Shown in pieces: positions 25,179-35,722 of a stretch of 64,000 nucleotides of DNA. This DNA comes from Miltoncostaea sp963770865 (GTDB lineage Bacteria > Actinomycetota > Thermoleophilia > Miltoncostaeales > Miltoncostaeaceae). Made by a program: the position numbers and the translations under genes. The notes under the pieces are model-generated. The model was given only the letters and a program-made list of their open reading frames with translations. It made no database searches and had not been told where the DNA came from. The DNA is taken from positions 1 to 64,000 of the forward strand of contig CAVYRD010000012.1 in assembly GCA_963770865.1 (NCBI GenBank), given 5' to 3'. Every line of letters starts with the position of its first letter. Positions within the stretch are counted from its first letter, which is position 1.

Positions 25179-25654
25179 GCGCCGGGCTCCCCACTCGCGG
25201 GTTCGTATCGGACGATCGTCGAGGCCCACGTGAGCCCGCCGCCGAAGCCCACGAGCAGCAGCAGGTCGCCGGGGGTGAGCCGCCCGGCGTCGCGCGCCGC
25301 CAGCAGGTCGTAGGCGCCGGCGCTCCGCGCCCCGATGCGGTGGGCCAGGATGACGGCCGTGGAGGGGAACAGGTGGTCCGGGCTCGCCGTGGCCACGATG
25401 ACCAGGTCCACCGCCTCGGCCGGTAGGCCGGCGGCGGCGAGGGGGCGCTCGGCGGCGATCGCCCCGAGGTCGCTCGAAGCCTGGTCGAGCGCGGCGAAGC
25501 GCCGCTCACGGATGCCGGTGCGCGGCGTGATCCAGGCGTCGGTCGTGTCAACGCGCTGCTCCATCTCGGCGTTGGTCACCACGCGGTCCGGGACGAAGGA
25601 GCCGAGGGCCGCGAGCCGGGCCCGGCCGGGCCGCCCGTTGCGGACGGAGATCAC
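25175..25654 (-). CDS. FabH-like protein lacking the catalytic core (in-frame deletion)
   Basis: Beta-ketoacyl-ACP synthase III normally starts fatty-acid synthesis and is about 325 aa. This reading frame has only 159 aa. Residues 1-117 match the FabH N-terminus (TPRTGIRERR, ASSDLGAIAAER, IVATASPDHLFPST, GAYDL), and residues 118-159 match its extreme C-terminus (RDAGRLTPGDLLLLVGFGGG). Some 170-180 residues are absent at the join (about 25301-25306), including the active-site Cys (SAACSGF region), His and Asn. It cannot condense. The frame, GTG start (GTGA overlap with fabZ) and downstream ATGA are intact, so expression of fabD is not disturbed. Confidence 0.8.
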   Translation of the reverse strand: MISVRNGRPGRARLAALGSFVPDRVVTNAEMEQRVDTTDAWITPRTGIRERRFAALDQASSDLGAIAAERPLAAAGLPAEAVDLVIVATASPDHLFPSTAVILAHRIGARSAGAYDLLAARDAGRLTPGDLLLLVGFGGGLTWASTIVRYEPASGEPGA

Positions 25655-26103
25655 GCCTGCACCTCGGCCGCGTCGACCAGCGCGAACTTCAGCTCGGTCT
25701 CGCAGGCGACCACGCCGTCGACGCGCGCCACCCCCTCACCGCTGCCGAGCGGCCCGCGGCGCCGGGTGAGGCGGGTCTCCAGCTCCAGCTCCTCGCCCGG
25801 GCGCACCACGCGCCGGAAGCGCGCGCTGCCGATGCCGGCGAAGAGGGCCAGCTTGCCCCCCGTGTCCGGCTCGGCGAGCGCCGCGAGCGCGCCGGTCTGG
25901 GCCAGGGCCTCGATGATGATCACCCCGGGCAGGATCGGGTTCCCCGGGAAGTGCCCGGGGAAGAAGAACGAGCCGGGGTCAACGCGCCAGCGCGCCCGCG
26001 CGCGCTCGCCGGGGACGAGCTCGAGGATCTCGTCGACGAAGAGGAACGGCGCGCGGTGCGGCAGGAGGTCCGTCGGAGCCGGGAGGCGGGGTGTTTCGGG
26101 CAC
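25651..26103 (-). CDS. fabZ: 3-hydroxyacyl-ACP dehydratase
   Basis: Hot-dog-fold dehydratase that removes water from 3-hydroxyacyl-ACP. 150 aa, with LLPHRAPFLFVDEI and the catalytic helix GHFPGNPILPGVIIIEALAQ, holding the conserved His and Glu. GTG start at 26103, divergent from nfeD. First gene of the fatty-acid operon running to accA. Confidence 0.93.
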   Translation of the reverse strand: MPETPRLPAPTDLLPHRAPFLFVDEILELVPGERARARWRVDPGSFFFPGHFPGNPILPGVIIIEALAQTGALAALAEPDTGGKLALFAGIGSARFRRVVRPGEELELETRLTRRRGPLGSGEGVARVDGVVACETELKFALVDAAEVQA

Positions 26104-26155
26104 GGCCGGTCGGATCGTAGCCCATCCCCCGGGACGGGCGGCCGGGGCCGCGCGG

Positions 26156-26161
26156 TATCGT
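26156..26161 (+). promoter_or_regulatory. -10 box of nfeD
   Basis: TATCGT, 13 bases before the nfeD ATG at 26175, in the 71-base divergent spacer with fabZ. No Shine-Dalgarno is visible between them, so the leader would be very short. Confidence 0.3.
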
Positions 26162-26174
26162 CGATCTGATCGCG

Positions 26175-27467
26175 ATGCGCCTCCTCCGACACCTGCTGGT
26201 CGCCGTGGTCCTGGCCGCGCTGGCCGTGCCCGCGGCCGCCGCCGGGGCGTCGGGGCCCGCGCCCGTGCGGGTCATCGAGCTCGACGGGGGCGTCGACCCG
26301 GTCTCGGCCCGCTTCATCGAGGGGCGCATCCACGCGGCCGAGGACGCCGGGGCCGCCGCGGTCGTGATCCGGGTGGACACGCCCGGCGGGCTGGTCTCGT
26401 CCGCGCGCGAGATCGTGACCGCGATGGGCGAGTCGAGCGTGCCCGTCACGGTCTGGGTGGGCCCCTCGGGCGCCCGGGCCGGCTCGGCCGGCGCCTACAT
26501 CAGCGCCGCGGCCGACCTGCTCGGCATGGCGCCCGGCACCAACATCGGCTCGGCGACTCCGATCGGCAGTGGGGGCGAGGACCTCAGCGCCAAGGTGCGC
26601 AACGACTTCGCGGCGGGCATCGCGGCGCTGGCCGAGGAGCACGGTCGCGACCCGGCCGCCTTCCGCGCGATGGTCACCGACGCGCTCAACCTGACGGCGG
26701 CCGAGGCCCGGGCGCGCGGCGTGTCCGACACCACGCAGCCGACCCTCGAGGACTTCGTGGCCTGGCTCGACGGCCGCGACGCGGGCGGCGGCGCCGTGAT
26801 CCGCACCGCCGGGGCGCCGGTCGAGGTGGACGCGATGCCCTGGTACCTGCGGGTGCTCGAGGTGCTGACCGACCCGAACCTCGTCTTCCTGCTGCTCCTG
26901 CTCGGCATCGCGGGGCTGGGCTTCGAGGCCTTCAACCCGGGGGTCTTCGTGCCCGGGATCGTCGGCGCGATCAGCCTCCTGCTGGCGCTGGCGGGGATGG
27001 CGGTGCTGCCCGTGTCGTGGACCGGCGTGGCGCTCGTGCTGCTCGGCGTGGGCCTGTTCGCCGCCGAGACGCAGGTGGGCGGCCTCGGCGTCCTCACCGC
27101 GGGCGGCGTCCTGTCGCTCGCCCTGGGCGGGGCGTTCCTGTTCGACTCCAGCGACCCGGGGCTCACGACCTCCCCGTGGCTCGCGGCCGTGATGGCCGTG
27201 CTGGTCGCGGCGGCCTTCGTGGCCTCCGCGCGCCTGGCCCTGCGGGCCGCGCGGCGCCCGCACGCGGTGGAGGGCTCGCAGATGCTCGGCGAGATCGGCG
27301 TCTGCCGTGGCGCGGTGGGCGCGGAGGGCGGTCAGGTGCTGGTCAACGGCGAGCTCTGGAGGGCCCGCGCCGCCGGGGGGGTGGAGGTCCCGGCGGGGAC
27401 GCCGGTGCGTGTCGTTAGAGTCCACGCGGACGAGCTCACGCTGACCGTCGAACCCAGAGAGGGGTGA
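26175..27467 (+). CDS. NfeD family ClpP-class membrane protease
   Basis: A 430-aa NfeD1b-type protein: signal peptide (residues 1-24), a periplasm-side ClpP/SppA-like serine protease domain with nucleophile in GARAGSAGAYI, four to five membrane helices from about residue 230 to 365, and a C-terminal OB-fold NfeD domain. In characterised relatives the protease cleaves the C-terminus of the stomatin encoded beside it. The stomatin gene follows after seven bases, the classic pairing for membrane-microdomain quality control. Confidence 0.92.
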   Translation: MRLLRHLLVAVVLAALAVPAAAAGASGPAPVRVIELDGGVDPVSARFIEGRIHAAEDAGAAAVVIRVDTPGGLVSSAREIVTAMGESSVPVTVWVGPSGARAGSAGAYISAAADLLGMAPGTNIGSATPIGSGGEDLSAKVRNDFAAGIAALAEEHGRDPAAFRAMVTDALNLTAAEARARGVSDTTQPTLEDFVAWLDGRDAGGGAVIRTAGAPVEVDAMPWYLRVLEVLTDPNLVFLLLLLGIAGLGFEAFNPGVFVPGIVGAISLLLALAGMAVLPVSWTGVALVLLGVGLFAAETQVGGLGVLTAGGVLSLALGGAFLFDSSDPGLTTSPWLAAVMAVLVAAAFVASARLALRAARRPHAVEGSQMLGEIGVCRGAVGAEGGQVLVNGELWRARAAGGVEVPAGTPVRVVRVHADELTLTVEPREG

Positions 27468-27474
27468 CGCCGCC

Positions 27475-28278
27475 ATGGCCGCTGCCTACGCGGTAATCAT
27501 TGTCCTGATCATCGTGCTGCTGTTCCTGTTCTCCGCCGTCAAGGTGGCGCGGGAGTACGAGCGCGGCGTGGTGTTCCGGCTCGGACGGCTGATCGGGATC
27601 AAGGGCCCCGGCCTCTTCATCCTGATCCCCTTCATCGACAAGGCCGTCAAGGTCGACCTGCGCACGATCACCCTGAACGTGCCGCCACAGGAGGTGATCA
27701 CGAAGGACAACGTGACGGTGAAGGTGAACGCCGTCGCCTACTTCCGCGTCGTGGACCCCTCCAAGGCCATCGTCCAGGTGGAGAACTACCTCGTCGCGAC
27801 CTCGCAGATCGCCCAGACCACCCTGCGCAGCGTCCTCGGCCAGGTGGACCTGGACCAGCTCCTGTCCGAGCGCGACCAGATCAACGAGCGCCTGCAGGCG
27901 ATCATCGACGAGCAGACGCACCCCTGGGGGGTGAAGGTCTCGGTCGTCGAGGTCAAGGACGTCGAGCTGCCGACGACGATGCAGCGGGCGATCGCACGCC
28001 AGGCCGAGGCCGAGCGCGAGCGGCGCGCCAAGGTCATCGCCGCCGACGGTGAGTTCCAGGCCTCCGAGAAGCTCGGCCAGGCCGCCGCCGTGATCAGCGC
28101 GGCCCCGGGCGCGCTGCAGCTCCGCTACCTGCAGACCATGAACGAGATCGGCAACAGCGAGCGCACCACCACGCTCATCCTCCCGTTCCCCATGGAGATG
28201 CTCGAGGTGCTGACGAGCCTCGGCGGCGGCGCGGCCGAGCGCCCCGCCGGCAATGGCGGGCGCCCGAGCGGGGGGTAG
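27475..28278 (+). CDS. SPFH/stomatin-like protein
   Basis: A 267-aa prohibitin/stomatin (Band 7) protein: one N-terminal membrane helix (VIIVLIIVLLFLFS), the SPFH domain (EYERGVVFRLGRLIG to VVEVKDVELP) and an alanine/glutamate-rich coiled coil (AIARQAEAERERRAKVIAA), with a glycine-rich tail. It scaffolds membrane domains and is the expected partner and substrate of the upstream NfeD protease. The Shine-Dalgarno GAGAGGGG precedes the ATG. Confidence 0.93.
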   Translation: MAAAYAVIIVLIIVLLFLFSAVKVAREYERGVVFRLGRLIGIKGPGLFILIPFIDKAVKVDLRTITLNVPPQEVITKDNVTVKVNAVAYFRVVDPSKAIVQVENYLVATSQIAQTTLRSVLGQVDLDQLLSERDQINERLQAIIDEQTHPWGVKVSVVEVKDVELPTTMQRAIARQAEAERERRAKVIAADGEFQASEKLGQAAAVISAAPGALQLRYLQTMNEIGNSERTTTLILPFPMEMLEVLTSLGGGAAERPAGNGGRPSGG

Positions 28279-28281
28279 GGC

Positions 28282-29121
28282 GTGCGCGCGATCTGGAACG
28301 GCTTCGTCAGCTTCGGGCTGGTCACGATCCCCGTCTCGGTGGGGCTCGCCCAGCAGCGCAGCGACGTCAGCTTCCGCACCCTCGCGCGCGAGACCGGCCA
28401 GCCGGTCAAGCAGAAGCGCTGGGACCCGGTGCGCGACGTCGAGGTGGGCCCCGACGACACGGTGAAGGGCTGGGAGGTCTCCAAGGGCCAGTACCTGCCC
28501 GTCGAGGACTCCGAGCTCGAGCGCTTCGCCGCGCGCCAGGAGAAGACGATCCAGATCCTCCAGTTCGTCGAGCTCTCGGAGGTCGACCCGGTGTACTTCG
28601 AGCGCGCCTACTGGCTGGAGCCGCAGGAGCGCGCCGAGCGCCCGTACAAGCTGCTCGCCGAGGTGATGGAGCGCGAGGGCCGCGCCGCCCTTGGCCGCTT
28701 CGTGCTCTCCACCAAGGAGCACCTGGTGCTGCTGCGCCCCTCCGAGGGGATGCTGACGCTGGAGACGCTCTACTACCCCGAGGACATCCGGGTGCGCGAC
28801 AAGAACGAGATCGTCGAGCGACTGGAGGGCGTCGAGGTGTCGGACGACGAGCTGGGGATGGCGAAGCAGCTCGTGGAGGGCCTGGCCAAGCCGTTCGCGC
28901 CCGAGGCCTACCCCAACGAGACGCGCGCGGCGCTGCTCGAGTTCCTGGAGGCCAAGGCGGCCGGCCAGGAACTGGCCCCGGCCGAGGAGGCCGCCGAGCC
29001 CGCCCCGGTCATCGACCTGATGGCCGCGCTCAAGGCGAGCCTGGCCGCGGCCGCCGGGGACGGGCGGAAGGACGCCGAGAAGGAGAAGGTCGCCAAGCCG
29101 AGGCGGCGCAAGGCCTCCTAG
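28282..29121 (+). CDS. ku: Non-homologous end-joining protein Ku
   Basis: Homodimeric ring protein that binds DNA double-strand ends and recruits ligase D. 279 aa, with the conserved N-terminus AIWNGFVSFGLVTIPV, the beta-barrel core YLPVEDSELERF and YYLEP-like YWLEPQERAERPYKLL, and a lysine-rich C-terminal tail (EKEKVAKPRRRKAS) that extends DNA binding in other bacteria. GTG start three bases after the stomatin stop. No ligD is present in the window. Confidence 0.94.
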   Translation: MRAIWNGFVSFGLVTIPVSVGLAQQRSDVSFRTLARETGQPVKQKRWDPVRDVEVGPDDTVKGWEVSKGQYLPVEDSELERFAARQEKTIQILQFVELSEVDPVYFERAYWLEPQERAERPYKLLAEVMEREGRAALGRFVLSTKEHLVLLRPSEGMLTLETLYYPEDIRVRDKNEIVERLEGVEVSDDELGMAKQLVEGLAKPFAPEAYPNETRAALLEFLEAKAAGQELAPAEEAAEPAPVIDLMAALKASLAAAAGDGRKDAEKEKVAKPRRRKAS

Positions 29122-29124
29122 CCG

Positions 29125-29544
29125 CTACTGGATCTGGCTCTCGCAGTCGGTGAAGGTGTCGGCCCCGGGCCCGCCGACGCAGACGTCCGAGCCGGGGCCG
29201 CCGTCGATGACGTCGTCCCCGCCGCCGCCCAACACGCAGTCGTCGCCGCCGAGGGCCGTGATGTCGTCGGCGCCGCCGCTGCCGGTGACCAGGTCGGCCG
29301 ATCCGGAGCCCGAGAAGGCCCCGGAGCCCGACGCCGTCGCGTGGAGCGTGACGCCTCCGAAGGCGGCGGGCTTCAGGGCGTTCGGCGTCACGGCCTGGGC
29401 CGCGTGGCCGATGGCGCTCGGCGGCAGGGCGTTCGCGGCCGTGAGGACGCCGCCGAGCCCGGCGACGAGGGCCACGGCCACCACGGCGCGGGCCGCGCGC
29501 GCCCGCAGGGCGCGCGGCAGCGCGCCGGCGCGCGGGCGCCTCAC
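29125..29544 (-). CDS. Secreted RTX-type calcium-binding repeat protein
   Basis: A 139-aa exported protein: arginine-rich N-terminus and one hydrophobic segment (AVVAVALVAGLGGVLTAANA), a linker, then glycine/aspartate nonapeptide repeats (GGADDITALGGDD, GGGGDDVIDGGPGSD, GGPGADTFTD) that in other proteins bind calcium and fold into a beta-roll outside the cell. It ends with DCESQIQ, and paired cysteines in the repeats could form a disulfide. GTG start overlaps the signal-peptidase gene stop (GTGA), so the peptidase and this putative substrate are co-translated. Confidence 0.75.
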   Translation of the reverse strand: MRRPRAGALPRALRARAARAVVAVALVAGLGGVLTAANALPPSAIGHAAQAVTPNALKPAAFGGVTLHATASGSGAFSGSGSADLVTGSGGADDITALGGDDCVLGGGGDDVIDGGPGSDVCVGGPGADTFTDCESQIQ

Positions 29545-31111
29545 CCCATCACCGGCACCGCCAGGGGCCTGCCGGCGGCCGCCGCGGGGGCGCGGGTCGC
29601 GTAGCGGTAGAGGACGTCGCCCATGAGACGCCGTAGCGGCCCGGCCGTCGCGCTCGACGGCCATGATCGGCATGTCCGCCCTCTCCGCCACGCGGGCGAG
29701 GTCGGCCATGCGGTCGAGGTCCACGCAGCCTCCGGGGGCGGTGCGGGGCAGGTCGGCCACGTCCACCAGCCGGCCGCCCATGCGGACCCTGATCGCGGCG
29801 GCCTCGGAGCGGCGCATCTCCAGCAGGATCGGCAACCTCAGGAGGATCGCGAGCCCGAGGGCGGCCTCGCAGCCGAGCAGACCGATCGCCCGCAGCCGGA
29901 AGACCGGCAGGGACAGCCCGCCGAAGGCGGTCTCGGCCGGTACGTCGCGCACCAGGCTGCCGGCGCGCTCGGACTCCAGCGACGCGCTCTCGCCGGTCGG
30001 CGTGGTGCCGAGGGCCAGGCGCGCGCCGTCGAGGCGCAGGTCGAGCGAGGGGGAGAAGCGCTCGCCGACGGGGGTCCCGCCGACGCGGCCCGAGAACCTG
30101 ACGCGAGGGGTCACGACGACCGAGTACTCGGTGGCCTTGGTGCCGGTCTCGCGCTCGAAGGCGCCGATCGTTCGGCGCAGGCGGTCGAGGCGGAGGGTCC
30201 CGGTGAGCATGGCGCCCCGGCCGCTGAAGGTCCGCGGCGCCGCGATCGGCACGGTACGGCTCCAGCCGAGCCCGTCGGACACGACGGCCTCGAGAGCGCC
30301 GGTGCCCGCCACGTCCACCCTCTCGGACGAGGTCACGCGATACGTGAAGACGACGTCCACCGCCGGCGAGAGCCGTGGGAAGACGGCCTGGCCGGTGCGC
30401 ACCACGCCGCCCGGGTAGGCGGCGCCGCGGCGCGCGGCGGCCGATGTACGAGAAGGTCCCGCTCTGGCGGTACGCGTCGTCGATCGCGACGCTGTGCTCC
30501 GCCGGGCGGCTGTAGGCGTAGCCGGCCAGGGCGGCGAGCGCGACGGCCAGCCCCGCGAGGACGGCGACGGTGATGCGACGGGCGTCCAGGTCCCGGCCCG
30601 GCGCCGGGGCGGGTGGCGGGGCGGGCGCGGGCTCGGGGTCGCCGCCCCGCCTGCGCCGGCGCGGCCCGACGGGCAGGAGGACGAGACCGCCCACCAGGAG
30701 GGCTGCCGCGCCGGGGGAGCGGAAGCGCCCCACCACGGCGCCGGCCTGCGGCACCCGGGTCCACAGTCGGCCGGCGATGTCGGGCGCGCGGGGGTGCGTG
30801 GGGTCGGTGAAGTCGTTGTTGTCGCCCTTCATCGTGAAGCCGGCCTCTGCGGTGCCGCCCACGATGCGGTGCAGGACGAGGCGCTGCAGGCGGGGGTCGC
30901 GGTAGCCGACCACGTCACCGACGCGGTAGGGCGCGCCCGCGCGCAGCACCACCAGGTCGCCGCGATGGAGCTCGGGCTGCATGCTCGAGCCCGTCACCGT
31001 GGCGTACGTCACGCCGCCGCCCAGGGCGGCGGGCGCGAGGCCCATCCAGACCACCGCGCCGAACACGAGCGCGAGGCACCCGAAGATGATCCGTGCCCGT
31101 GTCCGGCCCAT
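29541..31111 (-). CDS. ER/SipW-type signal peptidase fused to DUF5305-like domain (three frame breaks)
   Basis: N-terminal part (about residues 1-190): signal peptidase of the S26B type with catalytic Ser in TGSSMQPELHRGD, His in LVLHRIVGG instead of the bacterial Lys, and Asp region MKGDNNDFTDP, plus flanking membrane helices. C-terminal part: DUF5305-like beta-rich domain (SVAIDDAYRQSGTFSYIG, VFTYRVTSSERVDV, YSVVVTPRVRFSG), another helix, and the ending GDVLYRYATRAP. Single-base breaks lie near 30435 (extra base), 29637 and 29627 (missing bases); reading across them gives a continuous family-like protein. The preceding frame remnant may be a lost substrate. Confidence 0.7.
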
Positions 31112-31113
31112 GG

Positions 31114-31270
31114 TCAGTCCGACGCGACGACGGTGAGCTGGTCGGCCGATGCCGCGGTGGCCTGCGGGCTCGTGGTGTCGCAGCTCACGCTGCCGGCCGT
31201 GTTGACGCACGCGTACTACGCGCCGCCGTTGACCAGCTGGGCCCGGACGGTGTTGGCGGCCGTCGGGGCG
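31114..31270 (-). pseudogene. Decayed C-terminal gene tail upstream of the signal peptidase
   Basis: The minus-strand frame ending at the TGA three bases before the peptidase ATG reads like an exported protein tail (TVRAQLVNGGA, stop, YACVNTAGSVSCDTTSPQ, then QLTVVASD). The TAG at 31216-31218 interrupts it and no N-terminus is left. Ser/Thr-rich composition and position suggest a former substrate of the SipW-like peptidase. The rest of the 326-base space 31112-31437 holds the palindrome listed below and no other reading frame that looks real. Confidence 0.35.
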
Positions 31271-31348
31271 ATACCGTGCCACCGCCCGAGGCATCCGTCC
31301 GGTGGGTCGGCACCGGTCCGGTACCGCTGTTTGTCGGAGAAATCCCCG

Positions 31349-31358
31349 CTCACGTGAG
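31349..31358. promoter_or_regulatory. Palindrome CTCACGTGAG upstream of the recombinase-PAS gene
   Basis: Perfect 10-bp palindrome, roughly 80 bases before the GTG at 31438, flanked by ATCCCC and GGGGTAT arms that extend it imperfectly. It could be an operator for a dimeric regulator, perhaps the downstream protein itself. Position and symmetry are the only support. Confidence 0.3.
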
Positions 31359-31437
31359 GATCGGGGTATCCCGGGGCACGGTTCGGGGACCGATCCGCGC
31401 CATCGTGACCCTCTCGGCAGAAGGGGGGCCGAAGCGG

Positions 31438-33129
31438 GTGTCGAACCAGGCTGCGATGCCCGCGCTCGGCCACGATGACGTCCAGCGGCTCATGCGCCGG
31501 GCATCCGGGCGGGGCCACACGGGCAGCCGTAACCGGGCCCTGGTGGCCGCCTTCGCGGGGGCCGGCCTGGGCGTGGCCGAGGCGCTGGCCCTCACCCCGG
31601 CCGACCTGGGCGACGGCGCCCGGTCGGTGCGGGTCGACGGCCCGCGCCCGCGCACGGTGGACGTGGAGCCGGACGTCGCCGAGGCCCTCGCGGCCTGGGT
31701 CGCCGACCGGGAGGCGCTCGGCGTGGACCCCGCCGGGCCGCTGTTCTGCACGCGCGAGGGGCTGCCGCTCGAGGCCTCCTACGTCCGGCGCCTGCTCGCG
31801 CGCCTGGGCCGGGAGGCCGGTCTGGGGGGCGTGGTCAACGCCCGCGGCCTGCGCGAGAGCTACGCCGCCCGGCGCCTGGCCGCCGGCGCGTCGCTCGAGC
31901 ACCTGAGCAGGGAACTCGGGCACGCGACCGTCGCGAGCACCCAGCGGTTCGTCCGCCAGATCGGGGTCACGGAGGCGGCGCCGTCGCCGAGCATCCCGGC
32001 GGACGTGGCCGAGGCGGCCCTCGACATCGCCCACTCCGGGATCACCATCGTCCACGCGGAGCGGGACGACCAGGGGGTGATCCGGGACTTCACCTACGAG
32101 TACATCAACGCGGCCGGGGCCGCTCTCGGCGGGCGCCCCCGCGAGGAGTTCCCGGGTTCCCGGGTCAGCGCCATGTTCCCCAACTCGCCCTCCGACGGGA
32201 CCTTCGCCCGCTGGACCGAGCTGATCGACGTCCAGGGCCGGGCCGGGGAGCCGCGGATCGTCGAGGCCGAAGGGCGCACGCGCGTCTACCGCGTGCGACG
32301 GCTCGCGCTCGGCGACCGCATCGTCATGAGCTTCGAGGACCACAGCCAGGCGCGGGTCGCCGAGCGCGCGCTCGCCCGGCTGGACGCCCAGCACACGGCG
32401 GTGTTCGAGGCGACGGCCGCGGGACTGCTGATCTTCGACACGGAGGGCGCGATCTCGGCCGCCAATCCGGCCGCGCACCGCATCCTGGGCTTCCCGCCCG
32501 GCGGCCTGCTGGGCCGCACGCCCGGCGACCCGCGCTGGGAGCAACTCGACCAGGACGGGCGGCCCCTCGCGCTCGCCGACCAGCCCAACCACATCACCCG
32601 CACCACCGGCCAGCCGACCCGCGACCGGGTGATCGGGGTGCGGCCGCCCTCGGGCCGCCGGGTCTGGATCTCGGTCGCCACCGAGGCCGTCGAGAGCCCG
32701 CGCGGGGCCCCGTACGCCGTCGCGGCGAGCCTGGTCGACCTCGGGGCCCAGCGGCGCGCCGCAGCGAGGGTGCGGGCCGCGGAGGCGGCCGTGACGCTGT
32801 TCCGTGAGGCGACGGCCACCCTCCTGCTGCGCTGCCGGCCCGACGGCGCGGTCCTCGGCGCCGTCGGGCCCGTGCAGGACCTCCTCGGCTGCTCGCCGGC
32901 CGACGTGGAGGCCGGCCTCTGCCGCGACGACGCCGTCCCGGGCGACCGCTCGATCCTGCGCGAGGCCTACGTCTCGGCCATGGAGTCGCCCGAGGTCGTC
33001 GAGGTCAAGCACCGCATGCGCGACCGCTCGGGCGAGGAGATGTACGTCAGCCGGTCGCTGCTGGCCGTGCGGGACCCCCTCACCGGGGACGTGGAGGAGG
33101 TCCAGTCGCTGATCCGCTGGCGCCCCTGA
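31438..33129 (+). CDS. Inactive tyrosine-recombinase domain fused to three PAS-like domains
   Basis: A 563-aa protein. Residues 10-175 match the catalytic fold of tyrosine recombinases (SRNRALVAAFAGAGLGVAE, LFCTREGLPLE, GLRESYAARRLAAGASLEHL, ELGHATVASTQRF). Of the active-site residues only Arg139 and His162 remain; the first Arg is Gly45, the HxxR His is Arg136 and the tyrosine nucleophile is Phe171. Residues 185-310, 320-440 and 445-563 look like PAS domains (IAHSGITIVHAERD, FEATAAGLLIFDTEG, FREATATLLLRCRPDG). No kinase, cyclase or other output follows, so the recombinase fold is probably a DNA-binding module. Shine-Dalgarno AAGGGGGG precedes the GTG. Confidence 0.75.
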   Translation: MSNQAAMPALGHDDVQRLMRRASGRGHTGSRNRALVAAFAGAGLGVAEALALTPADLGDGARSVRVDGPRPRTVDVEPDVAEALAAWVADREALGVDPAGPLFCTREGLPLEASYVRRLLARLGREAGLGGVVNARGLRESYAARRLAAGASLEHLSRELGHATVASTQRFVRQIGVTEAAPSPSIPADVAEAALDIAHSGITIVHAERDDQGVIRDFTYEYINAAGAALGGRPREEFPGSRVSAMFPNSPSDGTFARWTELIDVQGRAGEPRIVEAEGRTRVYRVRRLALGDRIVMSFEDHSQARVAERALARLDAQHTAVFEATAAGLLIFDTEGAISAANPAAHRILGFPPGGLLGRTPGDPRWEQLDQDGRPLALADQPNHITRTTGQPTRDRVIGVRPPSGRRVWISVATEAVESPRGAPYAVAASLVDLGAQRRAAARVRAAEAAVTLFREATATLLLRCRPDGAVLGAVGPVQDLLGCSPADVEAGLCRDDAVPGDRSILREAYVSAMESPEVVEVKHRMRDRSGEEMYVSRSLLAVRDPLTGDVEEVQSLIRWRP

Positions 33130-33144
33130 TGGGCGCCGCGCCGG

Positions 33145-35679
<2,535 letters not shown>

Positions 35680-35722
35680 CTATCGGTGTCCCGAGTCGGA
35701 GGTCAGGTGAGCGGGCGACACG

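Noticed and set aside
31438..31960. Active integrase marking a mobile element
   Set aside because: Catalytic Arg, His and Tyr are lost, no att-like repeats, transposase or phage genes nearby; the domain is fused to PAS modules.
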